Shown here one piece after another: positions 24,585 to 34,013 of a stretch of 38,913 nucleotides of DNA. The notes beneath the pieces were generated by a model. It was not told the origin of the DNA. It did not search any database and saw only the letters and a program-made list of their open reading frames with translations. Origin of the DNA: Selenomonadaceae bacterium. GTDB taxonomy: Bacteria > Bacillota > Negativicutes > Selenomonadales > Selenomonadaceae. Made by a program: the position numbers and the translations under genes. The first letter of the stretch is position 1. Every line of letters starts with the position of its first letter. The DNA lies in NCBI GenBank assembly GCA_017515635.1, contig JAFWFO010000050.1:1-38913 (forward strand). Direction: 5' to 3'.

Positions 24585-25559
24585 TCACGCGCTGAACATT
24601 ACATTTTCAAAATACAAGCCGCAACGTTCGAGAAAATATCTTTCGTTTTCGACTAGAACTCTGTCGGGAAAATCTTTGTCGAGGAACATGTTATTGGGCA
24701 GTTCGACGGGTTCGCGGAAGTAAAGATAACTGCCGCCCTTCATGAGCGTCAAGCGGTGCATACTGTTAATGTGGTGACCGGCTTCCTTCAAAATCTGATA
24801 CGGGTAAAGTTCGGCAAGACACTGCATCAACGCGACGTAACGACTTTTTTCGTTGTCGAAAGGGCCGTGGCGCATTCCTTCGAGCATGAAAAACAGATTG
24901 CCGAAAATTTGCGGCTCACGTTTCCCGACGGGCGCGGCGTGCGGCAAGACGACTCGCGAATTTTTTTGCGGCATCGCGGTTTCCATTTCGTCGAGTGTGG
25001 CGAGCATTTCTTCAATCGTCTGATTCAAATGCAGGACGGGTTTTTGATTTCGCGGACGTTTCGGCGCGGGATAATTTTCCGCCGGCAACGTGTAAAAATT
25101 TCTTTGTTCAACGGGCGGCGGCGAGTAAACATTTTCTTGAGGGTAAAAATTTTCCTGCTGATACTCCACAACGGGCGGCGAATAAACTTCAGGCGAATAA
25201 ACTTCGATCTGCATGTTGATTCGATGAATGTTTGCGCGGCTGAAGACAATTTTTATCGCCTTGACGATTTGTTGAGGCGTGCGGTCTGTCTCCAGGTAAA
25301 TTATCGGCGCAATTTTTTTCGGGCGTTTCATGGCGATTGTGTTCGTGCGCAAAAAAAGCGTGCGCGTCGAATCGGTACTGCAAAGACTGCTGATTGTGTC
25401 GGGGAATTCGAGATACAAACATTTGATGGCGACGAAAAATAATTCCTGCCAATCGTTGACGGGTGCACGCTCCCCGAAATAAATCAGCGCGGCGGGCATG
25501 TCGTTTTCGTATATTTCCGGCGACTTCGCTGCCAAGTCGAGAATTCTTCCTGTCGGCAA
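24585..25559 (-). CDS. Unrecognised two-part protein with Y/P/Q-rich linker
   Basis: A 324-residue protein I do not recognise. Residues 1-115 look globular (alternating hydrophobic strands and helices, VNDWQELFFVAIKCLYLEFP, then KIAPIIYLETDRTPQQIVKAI). Residues about 118-172 are a low-complexity linker rich in Y, P, Q, E and V, with recurring VYSP. Residues 173-324 form a second globular part (IFGNLFFMLEGMRHGPFDNEKSRY, a helix AGHHINSMHRLT). No signal peptide or membrane helix. I choose TTG 25559 because AAAGGAGTGAG stands eight bases upstream and the promoter lies beyond it; the frame runs on to 25730 but through the promoter. Confidence 0.65.
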   Translation of the reverse strand: MPTGRILDLAAKSPEIYENDMPAALIYFGERAPVNDWQELFFVAIKCLYLEFPDTISSLCSTDSTRTLFLRTNTIAMKRPKKIAPIIYLETDRTPQQIVKAIKIVFSRANIHRINMQIEVYSPEVYSPPVVEYQQENFYPQENVYSPPPVEQRNFYTLPAENYPAPKRPRNQKPVLHLNQTIEEMLATLDEMETAMPQKNSRVVLPHAAPVGKREPQIFGNLFFMLEGMRHGPFDNEKSRYVALMQCLAELYPYQILKEAGHHINSMHRLTLMKGGSYLYFREPVELPNNMFLDKDFPDRVLVENERYFLERCGLYFENVMFSA

Positions 25560-25595
25560 AAGTCTCACTCCTTTTTTCAAAAACTTTTCAGAATC

Positions 25596-25624
25596 ATTAT
25601 AGCCAACGTCCCGCCGAATTGCAA
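25596..25624 (-). promoter_or_regulatory. Promoter of the unrecognised gene at 24585
   Basis: On the reverse strand TTGCAA (25624-25619), a 17-base spacer and TATAAT (25601-25596), 37 bases upstream of the chosen TTG start. The -35 overlaps the T-run of the preceding terminator. Confidence 0.83.
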
Positions 25625-25654
25625 AAAAAATTTCCCGCCGATTATTCGACGAGA
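25623..25654 (-). terminator. Terminator of the GH1 gene
   Basis: On the reverse strand TCTCGTCGA (25654-25646) pairs with TCGGCGGGA (25641-25633), nine pairs including three G-U, over a 4-base loop; A, A, A then eight T follow (to 25623). The G-U pairs become mismatches on the other strand, so it works only leftward. Confidence 0.82.
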
Positions 25655-25680
25655 AAAAATTTTTCCGTGCGTGAAAATTT

Positions 25681-27210
<1,530 letters not shown>

Positions 27211-28518
27211 TCAGTCACCGCACGGATAGACAGGCGAATCAAAATATTTCCCGACGATTTTCACCGCACAATAATCGCCGCACATACTGCAGGCTTCTTC
27301 GCCGACTTTGTTACGTGCGCCGCGTTTTTTTCGGGCAAGTTCGGGATCAATCGCAAGTTTCAACTGTTCGTCCCAATCCAAAACTTTTCGGGCACGAGCC
27401 ATCTGCAAATCCCAATCGCGGGCACCGTTGACGCCTTTAACCAAATCGGCGGCATGTGCGGCAATTCTCGACACGATAACTCCGTCGTGCACGTCCTCAA
27501 TCGTCGGCAGGCAAAGATGTTCGGCGGGCGTGACGTAACACAAAAAATCCGCGCCGCTCACCGCCGCCAAAGTTCCGCCGATAGCCGCAGTGATGTGATC
27601 GTAACCCGGCGCAATGTCCGTGACGAGCGGGCCGAGGACGTAAAACGGAGCGTTTCGACAAATTCTTTTTTCAAGTTGCATGTTCGCCGCAATCTGGTCG
27701 TAAGGCACGTGGCCGGGGCCTTCAACCATGACTTGAACGCCGCGCCGCCACGCACGGTCAACCAAATCGCCCAAAGTTATCAGCTCGGTAAGTTGCGCTC
27801 TGTCGGTGGCGTCCGCAATGCAACCGGGGCGCATTCCGTCGCCCAAACTGATTGTCACGTCATATTTCGCGCAGATGTCCAAAATGTCGTCGTAACGTTC
27901 ATACAGCGGATTTTCGCGCTCGTTGTGAAGAATCCAGCCCGCGATAAAACTGCCGCCGCGACTGACGATGTCCATCTCGCGTTGTTGCGTCCGAAGTTTT
28001 TCAATCGCCGCACGCGTAACGCCACAATGCAACGTCATAAAATCTGCGCCGTCTTTTGCCTGAGTTTCAATCGCCTTGAGTAAATCTTCTTCGGTCATTG
28101 CGACAATCGCGCCGTGATTTTTTATCGCGTCAACCGTCGCCTGATAAATCGGAACCGTGCCGACCATCACCGTTGAGCGTTCAATAATTTTTTGCCGCGA
28201 AACGTCGATATTGTTGCCCGTGCTCAAGTCCATGACGGAATCCGCGCCGCAACGAATTGCCTCGTCGAGTTTCAAAAGTTCCGGCTCAATGTCGGGGAAA
28301 GTGCTTGACGTGCCGATATTCGCGTTGACTTTCGTGCGAAGTCCCGCGCCGACGCCGCACGGTTTTAAATTTTTGTGATTGAAGTTCGCGCAAATGGCAA
28401 TCGTTCCGCAAGCGACACCTTCACGAATTTTTTCGACGGGAATTTTTTCATCAGCCGCGACGATTTTCATTGCGTCAGAAATTTTTCCTTCACGGGCAAG
28501 TTGCATTTGTGTTGACAT
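27211..28518 (-). CDS. thiC: Phosphomethylpyrimidine synthase (HMP-P synthase)
   Basis: A 435-residue ThiC of the shorter, clostridial-like form lacking the N-terminal extension of the E. coli enzyme. Landmarks are [56 protein letters not shown] and the C-terminal [11 protein letters not shown], the CxxCxxxxC motif that holds the radical-SAM 4Fe-4S cluster. It converts aminoimidazole ribotide to HMP-phosphate for thiamine. ATG 28518 has GGAGG upstream. It stands alone, with no other thi genes. Its leader has a terminator-like hairpin, but no TPP riboswitch core is recognisable. Confidence 0.97.
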   Translation of the reverse strand: MSTQMQLAREGKISDAMKIVAADEKIPVEKIREGVACGTIAICANFNHKNLKPCGVGAGLRTKVNANIGTSSTFPDIEPELLKLDEAIRCGADSVMDLSTGNNIDVSRQKIIERSTVMVGTVPIYQATVDAIKNHGAIVAMTEEDLLKAIETQAKDGADFMTLHCGVTRAAIEKLRTQQREMDIVSRGGSFIAGWILHNERENPLYERYDDILDICAKYDVTISLGDGMRPGCIADATDRAQLTELITLGDLVDRAWRRGVQVMVEGPGHVPYDQIAANMQLEKRICRNAPFYVLGPLVTDIAPGYDHITAAIGGTLAAVSGADFLCYVTPAEHLCLPTIEDVHDGVIVSRIAAHAADLVKGVNGARDWDLQMARARKVLDWDEQLKLAIDPELARKKRGARNKVGEEACSMCGDYCAVKIVGKYFDSPVYPCGD

Positions 28519-28545
28519 TAAATCGACCTCCAAAAAATTTCTACG

Positions 28546-28572
28546 AAAAAATGACTCCCGAATTCGGAAGCC
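28546..28572 (-). promoter_or_regulatory. Terminator-like hairpin in the thiC leader
   Basis: On the reverse strand GGCTTCCG (28572-28565) pairs with CGGGAGTC (28560-28553), eight pairs with two G-U, over the loop AATT, followed by ATTTTTT (to 28546). It ends about 10 bases before the thiC SD and lies downstream of any thiC promoter, so thiC mRNA must read through it. No upstream gene on this strand needs a terminator, which argues for attenuation. The sequence just upstream is G-rich (GGGGGTGG). Confidence 0.6.
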
Positions 28573-28655
28573 ACCCCCTATTCATTTTTCTAACGTTGTT
28601 CAACAAAAGTTGTTCGACGGAAATGAAATTTTTCCTTCACGGCGCGGAAAATTTT

Positions 28656-28684
28656 TTGTGCAAATGAAAAATACCTGCTATAAT
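28656..28684 (+). promoter_or_regulatory. Promoter of the OmpR-type regulator
   Basis: TTGTGC (28656-28661), a 17-base spacer and TATAAT (28679-28684), 34 bases upstream of the regulator start. Nearly the same sequence stands before the HPt/hybrid kinase operon at 23333-23361. Confidence 0.88.
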
Positions 28685-28718
28685 CTTCGCAAACAAAACT
28701 TTTTCGGGAGCGATTTAC

Positions 28719-29393
28719 ATGACAAGAATTTTGCTCGCCGAGGACGACAGCCGCCTTGGCAAACTGGTCGAGTACATGCTGGCTCAAAATAAATTCAGCG
28801 TCGAGTGGATAACCAACGGCGCGGACATTTTCGAGTACGCAATGTATTCGGAGTACGACATTTTGATTTTGGATTGGATGATGCCCAACGTTTCCGGTCT
28901 TGACGCCTGCCGACAACTGCGCGAAGCGGGCTACGAACGGGCGATTCTCATGCTCACGGCAAAAGACACCGTCGAAGATCGCGTTATGGGTTTGGACGCG
29001 GGCGCAGATGATTATCTTGTCAAGCCGTTTGAATTTAATGAACTTTTGGCAAGACTGCGCGCACTGGCAAGACGTTCCACGCAAAAAATTCAGCAGGAAG
29101 TCGTTGAGATCGGCGAATTCACGTTGAACCGCACGACGAAAGTTTTAAAATGCAAAGAGCAAGTTATTCAGTTGTCGCCGCGTGAATTCCAAATCTTTGA
29201 CTTGCTTGCGCAAAATTTGGGCGTCGTCGTTCCGCGTGACATTATTCTTGATCGAATTTGGGGACTTGAACGCGACATCACAAGCAACAACATTGATTCT
29301 TACATGAAAATTTTGCGCAAAAAATTGATGGAAGTCGACGGCTCAATCGCGATAAAAACCGTGCGCGGGATTGGTTACCGACTCGAAGCTTGA
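28719..29393 (+). CDS. Two-component response regulator, OmpR/PhoB family
   Basis: A 224-residue regulator. Receiver domain 1-115: acidic pair in ILLAEDDSR, phosphoacceptor aspartate in DILILDWMMP (near residue 51), threonine in MLTAKD, lysine in LVKPFE. C-terminal winged helix 125-224: QLSPREFQIFDLLAQ, then DSYMKILRKKL and the KTVRGIGYRLEA end typical of OmpR/PhoB. GGGAG precedes ATG 28719. It is followed 13 bases later by its kinase. Target genes are unknown; the promoter's twin at 23333 is one candidate target. Confidence 0.95.
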   Translation: MTRILLAEDDSRLGKLVEYMLAQNKFSVEWITNGADIFEYAMYSEYDILILDWMMPNVSGLDACRQLREAGYERAILMLTAKDTVEDRVMGLDAGADDYLVKPFEFNELLARLRALARRSTQKIQQEVVEIGEFTLNRTTKVLKCKEQVIQLSPREFQIFDLLAQNLGVVVPRDIILDRIWGLERDITSNNIDSYMKILRKKLMEVDGSIAIKTVRGIGYRLEA

Positions 29394-29406
29394 GGGCTGC
29401 TGAGCA

Positions 29407-30699
29407 ATGGAAATTTTCGGGCGCAGTCGTCGCCAACTCGCCTTCGCTTACGCGCTGATAATGTGCCTGTTCCTCGCGGTGATAATTTTCGTCGTGCATA
29501 TGGCAATGAATTGGTCAATGTTTTCCGAACAGGCGCAGGAACTTTCCGACGCGGCGGAAGGCGTTGCCGAAGTGCAAATGTTTTACTTGCAAAATCCGAA
29601 TGCCGCCGTCGACGAAAATCGTTACTTCAAGGCCGCGAACGACAGATTGTTTTATTACATTTTCAACGCGGACGGGGAACTTGTTCGTTTTGAGCGCGCA
29701 ACTTTCCGCATTGAGCAATTTGTTTTGGGCGTTATCGAAGATTGGAAAATTGACGAAGGCGACGTTGAAGTTTTTCGCCACTCGAACGAAGTCGGGCAAC
29801 TCAATACCGTGATGATGACTTCAAAAAAAATTTCGGCGGATTCGGGCGAACAAACAATTTTCGTCGGCAAAGATGTTACCGCGCTTTATTCCGGTCTCGA
29901 AAAAGCAACTTACGCGCAAGTTTTTTTGGGCGGCGTTGCATTGTTAATCGCGTCGGGAATCGGCTACTACATGGCGGGACGCACGCTCATTCCAATCAAA
30001 GAAGCTTACGAAAAGCAGAAACAATTCGCGGCGGACGCGTCCCACGAATTGCGAACACCGCTTGCCGTCGTCATGGCGTCGGCGGATTTGTTGCTTGCAG
30101 ATCCGTCAATTCAAAATCCGTTTTTGCGTCAGGTGCTTGAAGATTTAAAATCCGAAGTCAAAAAGATGACGGATTTGGTCAGCGATTTGTTAATGGTCGC
30201 CCGCTCCGACAACAACGCGCTTAAAGTCAAAATTCAACGCGTCGACTTGACGGAAATTCTTGAACAGGTCGTGCGCATGATGAAACCGATTGCCGAAAAG
30301 AAAAATATTCTACTGCTCGGCGAAGAGTATAGGACGGTTTTCGTCAACTGCGACGAACAGAAAATCAAACAGCTCGCGATAATTTTGGTCGACAACGCGA
30401 TTAAATATACTTCGTCGGGCGGCTCGGTGCTCGTGCGTTTCGAGAGCGCGGATGAATCAAAAGCCGTTTTTTCCGTCGCGGACAGCGGTATCGGTATCGC
30501 CGAAGAAGATTTGGGCAAAGTTTTCGAGAGGTTTTATCGCGTCGACAAAGCCCGTTCCCGTGAAATGGGCGGCAACGGTTTGGGATTGGCGATTGCCTCC
30601 GAAATTGTCAAACTTCACGACGGGAAAATTTCCGTGGCGTCGCGGCTCGGCGAAGGTACAAAATTTACCGTCGAACTCAAAATCAACTTGAAAAAATAA
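29407..30699 (+). CDS. Membrane sensor histidine kinase
   Basis: A 430-residue kinase with two membrane helices (about 12-33 and 178-197) bracketing an external sensor domain of about 140 residues without a recognised fold. HisKA follows with FAADASHELRTPLAV (phosphoacceptor His near 217), then HATPase: LVDNAIKYTSSGG, DSGIGIAEEDL, GGNGLGLAIA. Cognate of the regulator at 28719. The SD is weak (GAGGG at 29392-29396), so translation may be coupled to the regulator's termination. A terminator follows four bases after the stop. Confidence 0.94.
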   Translation: MEIFGRSRRQLAFAYALIMCLFLAVIIFVVHMAMNWSMFSEQAQELSDAAEGVAEVQMFYLQNPNAAVDENRYFKAANDRLFYYIFNADGELVRFERATFRIEQFVLGVIEDWKIDEGDVEVFRHSNEVGQLNTVMMTSKKISADSGEQTIFVGKDVTALYSGLEKATYAQVFLGGVALLIASGIGYYMAGRTLIPIKEAYEKQKQFAADASHELRTPLAVVMASADLLLADPSIQNPFLRQVLEDLKSEVKKMTDLVSDLLMVARSDNNALKVKIQRVDLTEILEQVVRMMKPIAEKKNILLLGEEYRTVFVNCDEQKIKQLAIILVDNAIKYTSSGGSVLVRFESADESKAVFSVADSGIGIAEEDLGKVFERFYRVDKARSREMGGNGLGLAIASEIVKLHDGKISVASRLGEGTKFTVELKINLKK

Positions 30700-30702
30700 A
30701 AC

Positions 30703-30731
30703 ACCCTCGGCAAACGTCGAGGGTATTTTTT
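30703..30731. terminator. Bidirectional terminator between the kinase gene and the StiP operon
   Basis: ACCCTCG (30703-30709) pairs with CGAGGGT (30718-30724) around an 8-base loop, with six T on the + strand (30726-30731) and a T-rich stretch on the - strand (complement of 30690-30702). It serves the + kinase gene and the - operon ending at 30737. Confidence 0.85.
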
Positions 30732-30736
30732 ATGCG

Positions 30737-31165
30737 TCAATCGCCGAAAATTTTTTTCAAGCCCAAAAAGATGGCGAGCAATCCGAAAGCAATTCCCGCC
30801 ACGATAACGAGAGTTCTTTTGCCGTCGCTCATTTGCCCGCGCCCGTTTAATTTTTCGGGATTAATTTTCGCAAATCCGTAAGTGAGCAACAGACAGAGCG
30901 CGCCTTCAAACAAATACGTTTCCGCGAAGCTGTGAAGATACCGCCTGAAACTTCTTGCCGCCTCGAAATCGATAGCGCTGAAAATCCAAAAGCCGGACAC
31001 CGCGATAAGAGTCAGCAACCACGCAATCAGCGACAGATATGCAAAAAAATCGCCGTCAACCGTCTCAAGAATTTGTTTTCGCGCAGTCGTCAGAATTTTG
31101 AAAAGCGCGTAGACGCCCAGCAAAACGCCAATGCCGCCGAAGCAAATCAAAATCATTTCAACCAT
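30737..31165 (-). CDS. Small four-helix membrane protein at the end of the StiP operon
   Basis: A 142-residue protein with four predicted membrane helices: about 3-22 (MILICFGGIGVLLGVYALFK), 44-62 (YLSLIAWLLTLIAVSGFWIF), 82-98 (YLFEGALCLLLTYGF) and 118-136 (LVIVAGIAFGLLAIFLGL), with short basic loops. I do not recognise the family. ATG 31165 has GGAG at 31173-31176, inside the HAD gene, and the two frames overlap by 13 bases, so it is translationally coupled to the HAD hydrolase. The overlap suggests a functional tie to the pathway, possibly export or sensing of its product; that is inference. Confidence 0.78.
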   Translation of the reverse strand: MVEMILICFGGIGVLLGVYALFKILTTARKQILETVDGDFFAYLSLIAWLLTLIAVSGFWIFSAIDFEAARSFRRYLHSFAETYLFEGALCLLLTYGFAKINPEKLNGRGQMSDGKRTLVIVAGIAFGLLAIFLGLKKIFGD

Positions 31166-31881
31166 AATAATTGCTCCGAAATTTGTTGCAAAAATTCTTC
31201 GGCAAAAGTCGGCGCACTTGAACACGTCACGAAATTTTTTCCGCCGAATTTTTTCGGGAAAAATGCAACGTCGGCAAGCTCAAGCATCGGCAAATCAATT
31301 TCGCTGTCGCCCGCACAAAAAATTTTGTCGGGAGAAAATTTTTCCGCCAATTTTTTCAACGCCGCGCCTTTGTTCAGCCCGTCCGGAAACAGATAAATTT
31401 TTTTGCCCGTGTGTTGAGCGATAAATTTCGTGTCGAAAGAAATTTTTTCCGCGTCCAAATCGTCTCGACAACGCAGGAACAAAAAACTTTCGTCGACAAT
31501 GCGGCAAATGTCGAATCTGTCATCGGTCGAATATTTTTCGCGCAAATTTTCAAGCTCAGCGGAAATTTTTTCGTCAACGATTTCACGCAGGAAATTTTCG
31601 CAACGTTCACCGACCAAAATGTAACTGCCGTTCGCGACAACCGCAACTTTCGGCGAAAAATCTTCCGTCCAAAAAATTCTATGGTATTGGGCGATTGAAC
31701 GCGTCGTTATCGGCACGAAAATAATCTGCGCGGAAATTTTTTTGAGCAAGTCGAGTGCACGCGGCGAAATGAAACTTTGTTCGTGCCCGTCGTAAAGTTC
31801 GACGCAAATGTCGCCGTCGCGTCTGATTTTGTGCGAATGAATCAACGTCCCGTCCAAGTCGCACGCAAATAAAATTTTCAT
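31153..31881 (-). CDS. HAD-superfamily hydrolase (Cof/IIB-like)
   Basis: A 242-residue HAD protein. Motif I is FACDLDGTLIHS (aspartates near 8 and 10), motif II threonines in VPITTRS, lysine in LNKGAALKKL, and motif IV GDSEIDLPMLE. The cap lies between motif II and the lysine, as in type IIB phosphatases acting on sugars or nucleotides. HAD phosphatases are a named part of the Ter-linked operons with StiP and TRSP proteins, where removal of phosphate from a nucleoside-like product has been proposed. ATG 31881 begins one base after the StiP stop. Confidence 0.88.
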   Translation of the reverse strand: MKILFACDLDGTLIHSHKIRRDGDICVELYDGHEQSFISPRALDLLKKISAQIIFVPITTRSIAQYHRIFWTEDFSPKVAVVANGSYILVGERCENFLREIVDEKISAELENLREKYSTDDRFDICRIVDESFLFLRCRDDLDAEKISFDTKFIAQHTGKKIYLFPDGLNKGAALKKLAEKFSPDKIFCAGDSEIDLPMLELADVAFFPKKFGGKNFVTCSSAPTFAEEFLQQISEQLLWLK

Positions 31882-31882
31882 G

Positions 31883-32923
31883 TCAAGTGTCCGCCAACTT
31901 CCGAATCAGTCCGCACGCCTTGTAATTTTTCAGCGGATAAACTTCGAGCGGCACATTTTTTTCACGCGCCAGCTGATACAAGTGCGTCAAATTTTCGTCG
32001 TGCAAACTGTGAACCAAAACTTTCCACGGCACGCGGCGAAGTAAAACCCGCGTCGCCTCGCCGATACTCGGCTTGATTAAATTTATGTCGTCGATTTTGA
32101 ATTCGGCGGCAATTTTTTTGACTTCGTCGCTGTCCGTGTCGACGGCGGAAATTTTTATTTCGGGCGCGTCGTCAAAATTTTGTTCGATTGTGTCGATGAA
32201 TTGATACGTCAAATCTTTGTCGACAAGTTCGCGATAAAAAGCCGCGCCGTGAAAGTCATTTTCGCCGATAATGTCGCGCCGCAAAAAAGTTCGGCTCAAA
32301 AGTCCGCTGACAGTCGAATTCAGGCAGGAACTTGCGATTAAAAAATCTTCGTGAGTGCCGCATTTTTCGGCAACGCCGGCAGGGTCGCTCAACACGGCAA
32401 GTCCCGCGTCAATTTCGGGAAAATCTTTCATTGCGGCAGTCAATTCGCGTTGAATTGCGCCTTTGCCCGTCCAGCCGTCGACGAATTGAATTTCTGCGGG
32501 ATTGTGACGCGCCAAAATAAATTTCACGGCGTTTTTATCAATGCCGACGCCGCGAATAATCGAAATCGTGTAGTGAGCAACTTTGCACGGAAAATTTCGC
32601 TCCAGAAAGTGCTTAATCAAAATTCCGATCGGCGTGCCGGCTCGTGCCAAAGAAACCAACGCGATTTTGTCGCCTTTGTCGCGGAAAATTTTTTCGGCAA
32701 CGCTTTTGACGGCGGCGGCGGTGATTTTCGCGTAGCTTCTTAGCGCGTCGAAGTAAGCTTGCAAATATTTTTCGGTCGGCTCGTATTCAATCGGCAACAT
32801 TTCGCAATAATGTCGTCCCGCCTGGATTTGCGCTTCACGTTCGCGGGTGCCCAGCGGTTTGACAAGCCCCGTGATGTCTTTGAGCAAAATTGTCACGTCT
32901 TCAGGTTTGTACGTCCCGAACAT
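31883..32923 (-). CDS. StiP-type protein with C-terminal PELOTA RNA-binding domain
   Basis: A 346-residue protein. The N-terminal region (YKPEDVTILLKDITG, then EREAQIQAGRHYCEMLPIEYEP, and SLARAGTPIGILIKHFL) matches the StiP family, annotated as a predicted cysteine protease in Ter-linked operons. Candidate catalytic cysteine and histidine are in GRHYCEM, but I cannot assign them firmly. The C-terminal 90 residues (KPSIGEATRVLLRRVPWKVLV...LTHLYQLAREKNVPLEVYPLKNYKACGLI) form a PELOTA/L7Ae-like RNA-binding fold. It starts one base after the phosphoribosyltransferase stop. Activity is unproven in the family, to my knowledge. Confidence 0.82.
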   Translation of the reverse strand: MFGTYKPEDVTILLKDITGLVKPLGTREREAQIQAGRHYCEMLPIEYEPTEKYLQAYFDALRSYAKITAAAVKSVAEKIFRDKGDKIALVSLARAGTPIGILIKHFLERNFPCKVAHYTISIIRGVGIDKNAVKFILARHNPAEIQFVDGWTGKGAIQRELTAAMKDFPEIDAGLAVLSDPAGVAEKCGTHEDFLIASSCLNSTVSGLLSRTFLRRDIIGENDFHGAAFYRELVDKDLTYQFIDTIEQNFDDAPEIKISAVDTDSDEVKKIAAEFKIDDINLIKPSIGEATRVLLRRVPWKVLVHSLHDENLTHLYQLAREKNVPLEVYPLKNYKACGLIRKLADT

Positions 32924-32924
32924 T

Positions 32925-34013
32925 TCAGCACCTCACCACGAAAATTTTTTCAACGTTCAGCGCGGAAATTAAATCTGCAAGTCCCGTCGACAAATTTTCC
33001 GAATTCGTCATGATAATCGCCGCGTCGTAATGTTTCAGGTTATAAATAAACGTCGTGCGATTTTCGTCGTAGAAACTGCGGAGTTTGAAACCTGCGCGAA
33101 TCGGATAATTTTCGTCGTTGCAAATGCCAATCGGGCTGCGGGTCGTGGAATGCGTGACTACCGAAAAATTTTCCGACTCAAGTTGACTTCCTGCAACAAT
33201 CGCGGGCAACATGAATTCTTCGGTGCCGAGAATCAAAATTTCGCCGGAAATATTTTCGCGACGAATCAAATCGACAACGAAATTTCCCGCCGAATCGCAT
33301 TGCTTGAAGTACTCGCCGATTTTGACGCCTTTACGCGGGTCAACGGCAAATTTCATTTCGTGCGACGAAAAATTTTTGTTGACGGGCTGAACTTCGCTTG
33401 CCGCCGTGACGGAAAATTTTTCCACGTCGAAAGCGGTTTGCGGAAGTTTAACCAGAAATTCGCAGGAAATATTTTCGTTCGCCAAAGCCGCAAGATTTTC
33501 TTCGGACAGGCGATTGATTATCGACGCCGCGCAGATTTTTTTGCCGGTCAACGCGGGGAAATTACTTTTGAGTTGACGAACGATATTTAGCAAAGTTTTG
33601 CCCGTCGAAAGTTCATCGTCGACGAAAATTATTTCGGGCGTGTGTTCAATCAGCTCCGACAAATTTTCGGCGAAAAGTTTTTGTTCGGGCGCGTGGCTGT
33701 GTTCTTCCAAAAACTCCACGAAAGTTCCCGAAAAATTTTCGCGTGTCGTCTGCAGATAAAAACAATCGTCCGACAAATTTTTCGCGACGACCGCGCCGAT
33801 AGCCGTTGCAGTTTCAGCGAAGCCGATAACCAATCTTGCCGCCGAAAATTTTTGTGCGACGCGTTGACCAAGTGCGTTCATCATGTCGAGCGCGGATTTC
33901 GGGCTTGTCGGCAGGTGTTTGCCCTGCAACGGGTTGACGAGCAAATAATTTCGCCGCGTGTTTTTGAAACGTTTGGCAACGCGCAAAACGTCAGCTTCAG
34001 AATAATTTTTCAT
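32925..34013 (-). CDS. Phosphoribosyltransferase with C-terminal TRSP domain
   Basis: A 362-residue protein. Residues 20-160 form an orotate-PRTase-like domain with GFAETATAIG (64-73) and the PRPP-binding loop IIFVDDELSTGKT (128-140). The C-terminal part holds THSTTRSPIG, with TRSP at 291-294, the namesake motif of the TRSP domain that accompanies this PRTase in Ter-linked operons. The pathway is proposed to make a nucleoside-like metabolite from PRPP. It overlaps the upstream CitE-like gene by 17 bases, with GGGGTG as a weak SD. Confidence 0.87.
   Translation of the reverse strand: MKNYSEADVLRVAKRFKNTRRNYLLVNPLQGKHLPTSPKSALDMMNALGQRVAQKFSAARLVIGFAETATAIGAVVAKNLSDDCFYLQTTRENFSGTFVEFLEEHSHAPEQKLFAENLSELIEHTPEIIFVDDELSTGKTLLNIVRQLKSNFPALTGKKICAASIINRLSEENLAALANENISCEFLVKLPQTAFDVEKFSVTAASEVQPVNKNFSSHEMKFAVDPRKGVKIGEYFKQCDSAGNFVVDLIRRENISGEILILGTEEFMLPAIVAGSQLESENFSVVTHSTTRSPIGICNDENYPIRAGFKLRSFYDENRTTFIYNLKHYDAAIIMTNSENLSTGLADLISALNVEKIFVVRC

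Noticed and set aside
28519..28718. TPP riboswitch upstream of thiC
   Set aside because: The conserved CUGAGA and the distal GGAUAAUG-like core could not be found on the thiC strand; only a hairpin with T-run is present.
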